Of a stretch of 56,187 nt of DNA, positions 53,266 through 56,187 are shown piece by piece; position 1 is the stretch's first letter; every line of letters starts with the position of its first letter. Source of the DNA: Cytophagales bacterium (GTDB lineage: Bacteria; Bacteroidota; Bacteroidia; Cytophagales; Cyclobacteriaceae). A program made the position numbers and the translations under genes. The stretch spans positions 1 through 56,187 of the forward strand of contig DAHVFH010000098.1 of NCBI GenBank assembly GCA_027317105.1. The letters are read 5' to 3'. Under the pieces are notes generated by a model. The model did no database searches and was not told where the DNA came from. It saw only the letters and a list, made by a program, of their open reading frames with translations.

Positions 53266-54909
53266 ATGAAAAAGAAAGTAGTTACCCTTTTGGTCGTTTT
53301 AGCGGGGCTCATCCTTTTTGCGTTTTCACCACCCGCTGACCGTTTTTTTGAACTGGCTAAAAATCTGGAAATATTCGGTTCCCTTTTTAAAGAGGTGAAC
53401 GCCCTTTACGTTGATGATGTAAATCCCAATCAAACGGTGCGCCATGGTATTGATGCCATGCTTAATTCGTTAGATCCATACACAAACTATATTCCTGAAG
53501 ACGAAGTGGAGGATTACCGCACCCTCAACACTGGGCAATACGGAGGCATTGGAGCTTCAACGATCAACTTTGGGAATCGCATTGTGGTGAATATGGTTTT
53601 TGAAAATTATCCTGCATTCAAAAACGGATTAAAAATTGGTGATGAAATTGTCAAAATTAATGACTTGGATTTGTCAAAAATATCAACAGACGAGGCCAAC
53701 CGCTTAATGAAAGGCCAGATAGGCACCTCGGTAAAAGTAACGGTGAAAAGGTATGCGGCTGATCAGCCAGTAGATCTTGAGTTTAAAAGGGAAAAAATTA
53801 AGATCAATAGTGTTCCCTATTTTGGAATGATTCCCGGCAAAGATGTTGGCTTGGTGCAACTCACCGAGTTCACGTCTGAGTGCAGCAAAGAATTAAAAAA
53901 AGGAATCCAGGCCTTAAAAGAACAAGGTGCAAAAAAAATAATTTTAGACTTGCGCGGAAATCCGGGAGGCCACCTTAACGAGGCGGTAGACATTTGTAAT
54001 TTCTTCGTCCCGAAAGGCAAATTGGTGGTGGCCACACGCGGCAAAAGCGAAAGGCGGGAATACGAAACCCAAAACAATCCATTGGATGAAACCATTTCCT
54101 TGGTCATTTTAATCAACAGGGGCAGTGCATCAGCTTCCGAGATTGTGGCCGGAACCTTACAAGATTATGACCGAGCAGTAATTGTGGGAGAACGCTCTTA
54201 TGGCAAAGGGTTAGTACAAATGGCTAAGCCTTTTATTTACAATTCTTATCTAAAAATTACTACAGCCAAATACTATACACCGAGTGGCCGATGCATTCAA
54301 GTGCTCGACTATACCCACCGCAGGGAAGATGGCAGTGTAAGCACCGTACCAGATTCAATTAAAAAGGAGTTTAAAACCAGCCGTGGAAGATCGGTTTTCG
54401 ATGGTGGTGGCATCGAGCCTGATATTACCATAACTAAAGAAGAGACGCCAAGCATTCTCATAGCGTTAAGTAGGCAAGGGTTCATTTTTGATTACGCCAC
54501 AGAATATGCTTCCAAGCATTCTTCCATCGCACCACCAAAAAGTTTTTCGTTACAACTAAATGAATATCAGGATTTTGTGAATTGGATGAAAGAAAGAAAA
54601 ATTGAATACAAAACCCCAATCGAAAAAGAGTTAAAGGATCTTGAGGAAATGGCGAGCCATGAAGCGTTAATGCCTACGGTTAACCAACAACTTGCCCTAG
54701 TAAAAGAAAAATTAATTCAAATTCACCAATCCGATTATCTTACTTTCAAAGACCAAATCAAAATGCTTCTGGAGAAAGAAATCACAGCCCGTTTCTATTT
54801 CGAAAAAGGAGCAGTGGAATATATTCTCACCAACGATGAAGAAGTGAAGAAGGCCGTGAATATTCTTAATGATTCATCCGGATATAATAAAATCCTTGGC
54901 GTATTGTGA
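53266..54909 (+). CDS. C-terminal processing peptidase (S41 family)
   Basis: The start at 53266 gives a signal-peptide N-terminus (MKKKVVTLLVVLAGLILFAF); a longer TTG-initiated reading is not favoured. The 547-residue product has a PDZ domain (about 80-165, NGLKIGDEIVKINDLDLSK), the S41 catalytic domain with Ser in RGSASASEIVAG and the Lys of SYGKGLVQ (Ser/Lys dyad), and a C-terminal helical extension (about 420-547). It cleaves envelope proteins at their C-termini. Its stop overlaps the start of the hydrolase gene (GTGA), so the two are translationally coupled. Confidence 0.95.
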   Translation: MKKKVVTLLVVLAGLILFAFSPPADRFFELAKNLEIFGSLFKEVNALYVDDVNPNQTVRHGIDAMLNSLDPYTNYIPEDEVEDYRTLNTGQYGGIGASTINFGNRIVVNMVFENYPAFKNGLKIGDEIVKINDLDLSKISTDEANRLMKGQIGTSVKVTVKRYAADQPVDLEFKREKIKINSVPYFGMIPGKDVGLVQLTEFTSECSKELKKGIQALKEQGAKKIILDLRGNPGGHLNEAVDICNFFVPKGKLVVATRGKSERREYETQNNPLDETISLVILINRGSASASEIVAGTLQDYDRAVIVGERSYGKGLVQMAKPFIYNSYLKITTAKYYTPSGRCIQVLDYTHRREDGSVSTVPDSIKKEFKTSRGRSVFDGGGIEPDITITKEETPSILIALSRQGFIFDYATEYASKHSSIAPPKSFSLQLNEYQDFVNWMKERKIEYKTPIEKELKDLEEMASHEALMPTVNQQLALVKEKLIQIHQSDYLTFKDQIKMLLEKEITARFYFEKGAVEYILTNDEEVKKAVNILNDSSGYNKILGVL

Positions 54910-55796
54910 GTCGCAGCGGACGAAAAACGGTAAAAGTACTCTTCATCACCGTTTTTGTTTTTCTTGGATTGCTGTTCCTTATGGATTCGTGCATGCAATT
55001 CAGGATGAGCAAATCAGAAATCAACCAGTTCTTCGCAAACAAAAAAGTAAAAGGAACCCTCCACGAATATCTAACTGACAACGGGAGAACCATCAATTAC
55101 CTTCATGTAGGAAACGAGAATCTGCCTCTTGTTGTTTTTGTGCACGGATCTCCCGGTTCGTTAGACGCCTTCATTGACTTTATGGTGGATACTTCTTTGC
55201 TCAACCGCGCACAACTTATTACCGTAGATCGTGCCGGATTTGGAGAATCAAATTTTGGCTATGGTGAAAAGTCTTTGCAACGGCAAGCCGACTATTTGAA
55301 ACCTATTCTGGAAAAATACAAAAACAATAGACCAATAATTTTAGTCGGCCACTCGCTGGGTGGTCCCGTCATCGCCCGAATGGCCATGGATTACCAATCG
55401 TTAGTAGATGGTTTAGTCATTGTTGCCGGCTCGATCGATCCGGCATTGGAACCTAACGAAACCTGGTTCCGGGCCCCTTTAGCTACTCCTTTACTCAGTT
55501 GGATTATGCCGCGTGTTTTCCGCGCTTCCAATTACGAGATTTATAAACTTGAACCGGAATTGGAAAAGATGCTTCCCTTGTGGAAGAACATCACCTGCCC
55601 CGTTGAAATAATTCAAGGAAAAAAAGATGATTTGGTTTCACCGGCCAATGCCGACTTTGCAAAAAAAATGTTAGTCAATGCCTCTGTTCATCTCGTCATC
55701 AAAGATGATATGAGTCACTTTATCCCCTGGCAGCACCCAGAATTGATAAGGGAATCCATTCTTCACCTATTGGCAAAAAATAAAGCGAGCCATTGA
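54906..55796 (+). CDS. Membrane-anchored or lipoprotein-type alpha/beta hydrolase
   Basis: A 296-residue protein starting with GTG that overlaps the preceding stop by four bases. The N-terminal hydrophobic segment (about 9-27) is followed by LFLMDSC, which could be a lipobox. The alpha/beta hydrolase core has the oxyanion HG motif (FVHGSPGS), the nucleophile elbow GHSLGG (Ser about 154), the acid Asp near KKDDLVSP and the catalytic His near SHFIPW. The substrate is unknown. Confidence 0.9.
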   Translation: MSRSGRKTVKVLFITVFVFLGLLFLMDSCMQFRMSKSEINQFFANKKVKGTLHEYLTDNGRTINYLHVGNENLPLVVFVHGSPGSLDAFIDFMVDTSLLNRAQLITVDRAGFGESNFGYGEKSLQRQADYLKPILEKYKNNRPIILVGHSLGGPVIARMAMDYQSLVDGLVIVAGSIDPALEPNETWFRAPLATPLLSWIMPRVFRASNYEIYKLEPELEKMLPLWKNITCPVEIIQGKKDDLVSPANADFAKKMLVNASVHLVIKDDMSHFIPWQHPELIRESILHLLAKNKASH

Positions 55797-55809
55797 CCCG
55801 CTTTATTTT
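55777..55809. terminator. Bidirectional terminator between convergent genes
   Basis: An 11-bp stem (aaaataaagcg and cgctttatttt, loop 11) overlaps the hydrolase stop and lies 19 bases before the end of the glutamine synthetase gene. A-rich and T-rich flanks on both sides allow termination in either direction. Confidence 0.8.
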
Positions 55810-55827
55810 AAATCAGTGCTTTTTTAG

Positions 55828-56187
55828 TTATCTCAAAAACAGCATTTCTCTATATTTGACCAACGGCCAATCTTCGTTGTCGACCAACAACTCAAGATCA
55901 TCTACGGCATCGCGGATCACTTCAAAGTATTTTTCTTTTACATCATCGCAATAGGCTATGGCGCGTTTGTGAGTGTCGGTAATCTTGTTTACCCGCTTAC
56001 GCTCCTCTACCATGGCCCGAACATTTTTCTTTATCGTGTCAATGTGTTCAGAAATTTCCTTGATCGTATGAACTACGGCCTTATTATCAACGCCAAGTCC
56101 TTTTAGTCCATTCGCATTGGCGATCAATTTACTTTGGTAATTGATCGCAGTAGGGATAATGTGGTTCATGGCCAGATCGCCCATTAC
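55828..56187 (-). CDS. glnN: Glutamine synthetase type III, C-terminal part (truncated by window edge)
   Basis: The last 119 residues of a GlnN-type enzyme; the open frame continues past the window's right end. The tail NHIIPTAINYQSKL, the long helical region with VEERKRVNKITDTHKRA and the final WPLVKYREMLF are characteristic of type III glutamine synthetase, which is the main form in Bacteroidota and much longer (about 730 residues) than GlnA. It makes glutamine from glutamate and ammonia. Confidence 0.9.
   Translation of the reverse strand, partial: VMGDLAMNHIIPTAINYQSKLIANANGLKGLGVDNKAVVHTIKEISEHIDTIKKNVRAMVEERKRVNKITDTHKRAIAYCDDVKEKYFEVIRDAVDDLELLVDNEDWPLVKYREMLFLR

Overview
The window looks like a chromosomal segment of a member of the Bacteroidota, most likely a Cytophagales-type bacterium. 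The grounds are promoters of the TTG-N17..23-TAnnTTTG type (14656-14683 and 35132-35161), few Shine-Dalgarno sequences, a type III glutamine synthetase, a YfhO-type protein, DUF6624, a cbpA-cbpM pair, and an expanded family of about 800-residue FtsX/MacB-like permeases. No rRNA, tRNA, CRISPR array, integrase or intact insertion sequence was seen. The lineage is inferred from gene content; no database was searched.

Left edge (1-5.9 kb) is an accessory block. A 117-bp tandem duplication and other structured non-coding DNA precede a secreted-type protein gene split by an in-frame TAG (705-2744). Next comes an overlapping pair: a GHKL (MORC/MutL-like) ATPase with an Arg-x4-His motif near its C-terminus, and a DNA cytosine-5 methyltransferase (2778-5469). 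More hairpin-rich non-coding DNA follows (5.5-5.9 kb). No recognisable restriction endonuclease accompanies the methyltransferase, so the ATPase is the candidate effector of an unusual restriction or defence system.

5.9-14.5 kb: an ABC-2 exporter (permease and ATPase, one base apart), a cluster of REP-like hairpins, a possible 33-residue membrane peptide, a nitroreductase, the stress cluster cbpM-cbpA-usp, a secreted FKBP-type prolyl isomerase, an MFS transporter and a DUF6624 protein. 14.6-19.4 kb: a self-contained TetR-EmrA-EmrB-TolC efflux operon with a clear operator over its promoter. 19.5-22.2 kb: a Tat-type sugar isomerase/epimerase-like protein and a GMC oxidoreductase.

22.3-34.7 kb: five consecutive paralogous FtsX-like ABC permeases on the minus strand with no ATPase gene beside them. 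35-44 kb: membrane pyrophosphatase with promoter and terminator, an iodotyrosine-deiodinase-like nitroreductase, an HtrA/DegP protease, a PiT phosphate transporter, PdeM, a small membrane protein, an arginase-fold protein that has lost several metal ligands, and a small secreted protein. 44-56 kb: a HerA-like ATPase (DUF853), a sorbosone-dehydrogenase-like protein, YfhO, a small unknown protein, a decayed carboxypeptidase-regulatory-domain gene (two frameshifts and a stop), FabH, a small unknown protein, a C-terminal processing protease, an alpha/beta hydrolase, and the 3' end of glutamine synthetase III.

The best candidates for something new are the methyltransferase/GHKL-ATPase pair, its structured flanks and the interrupted secreted gene next to it, the ATPase-less permease array, and the metal-site-degenerate arginase homologue.
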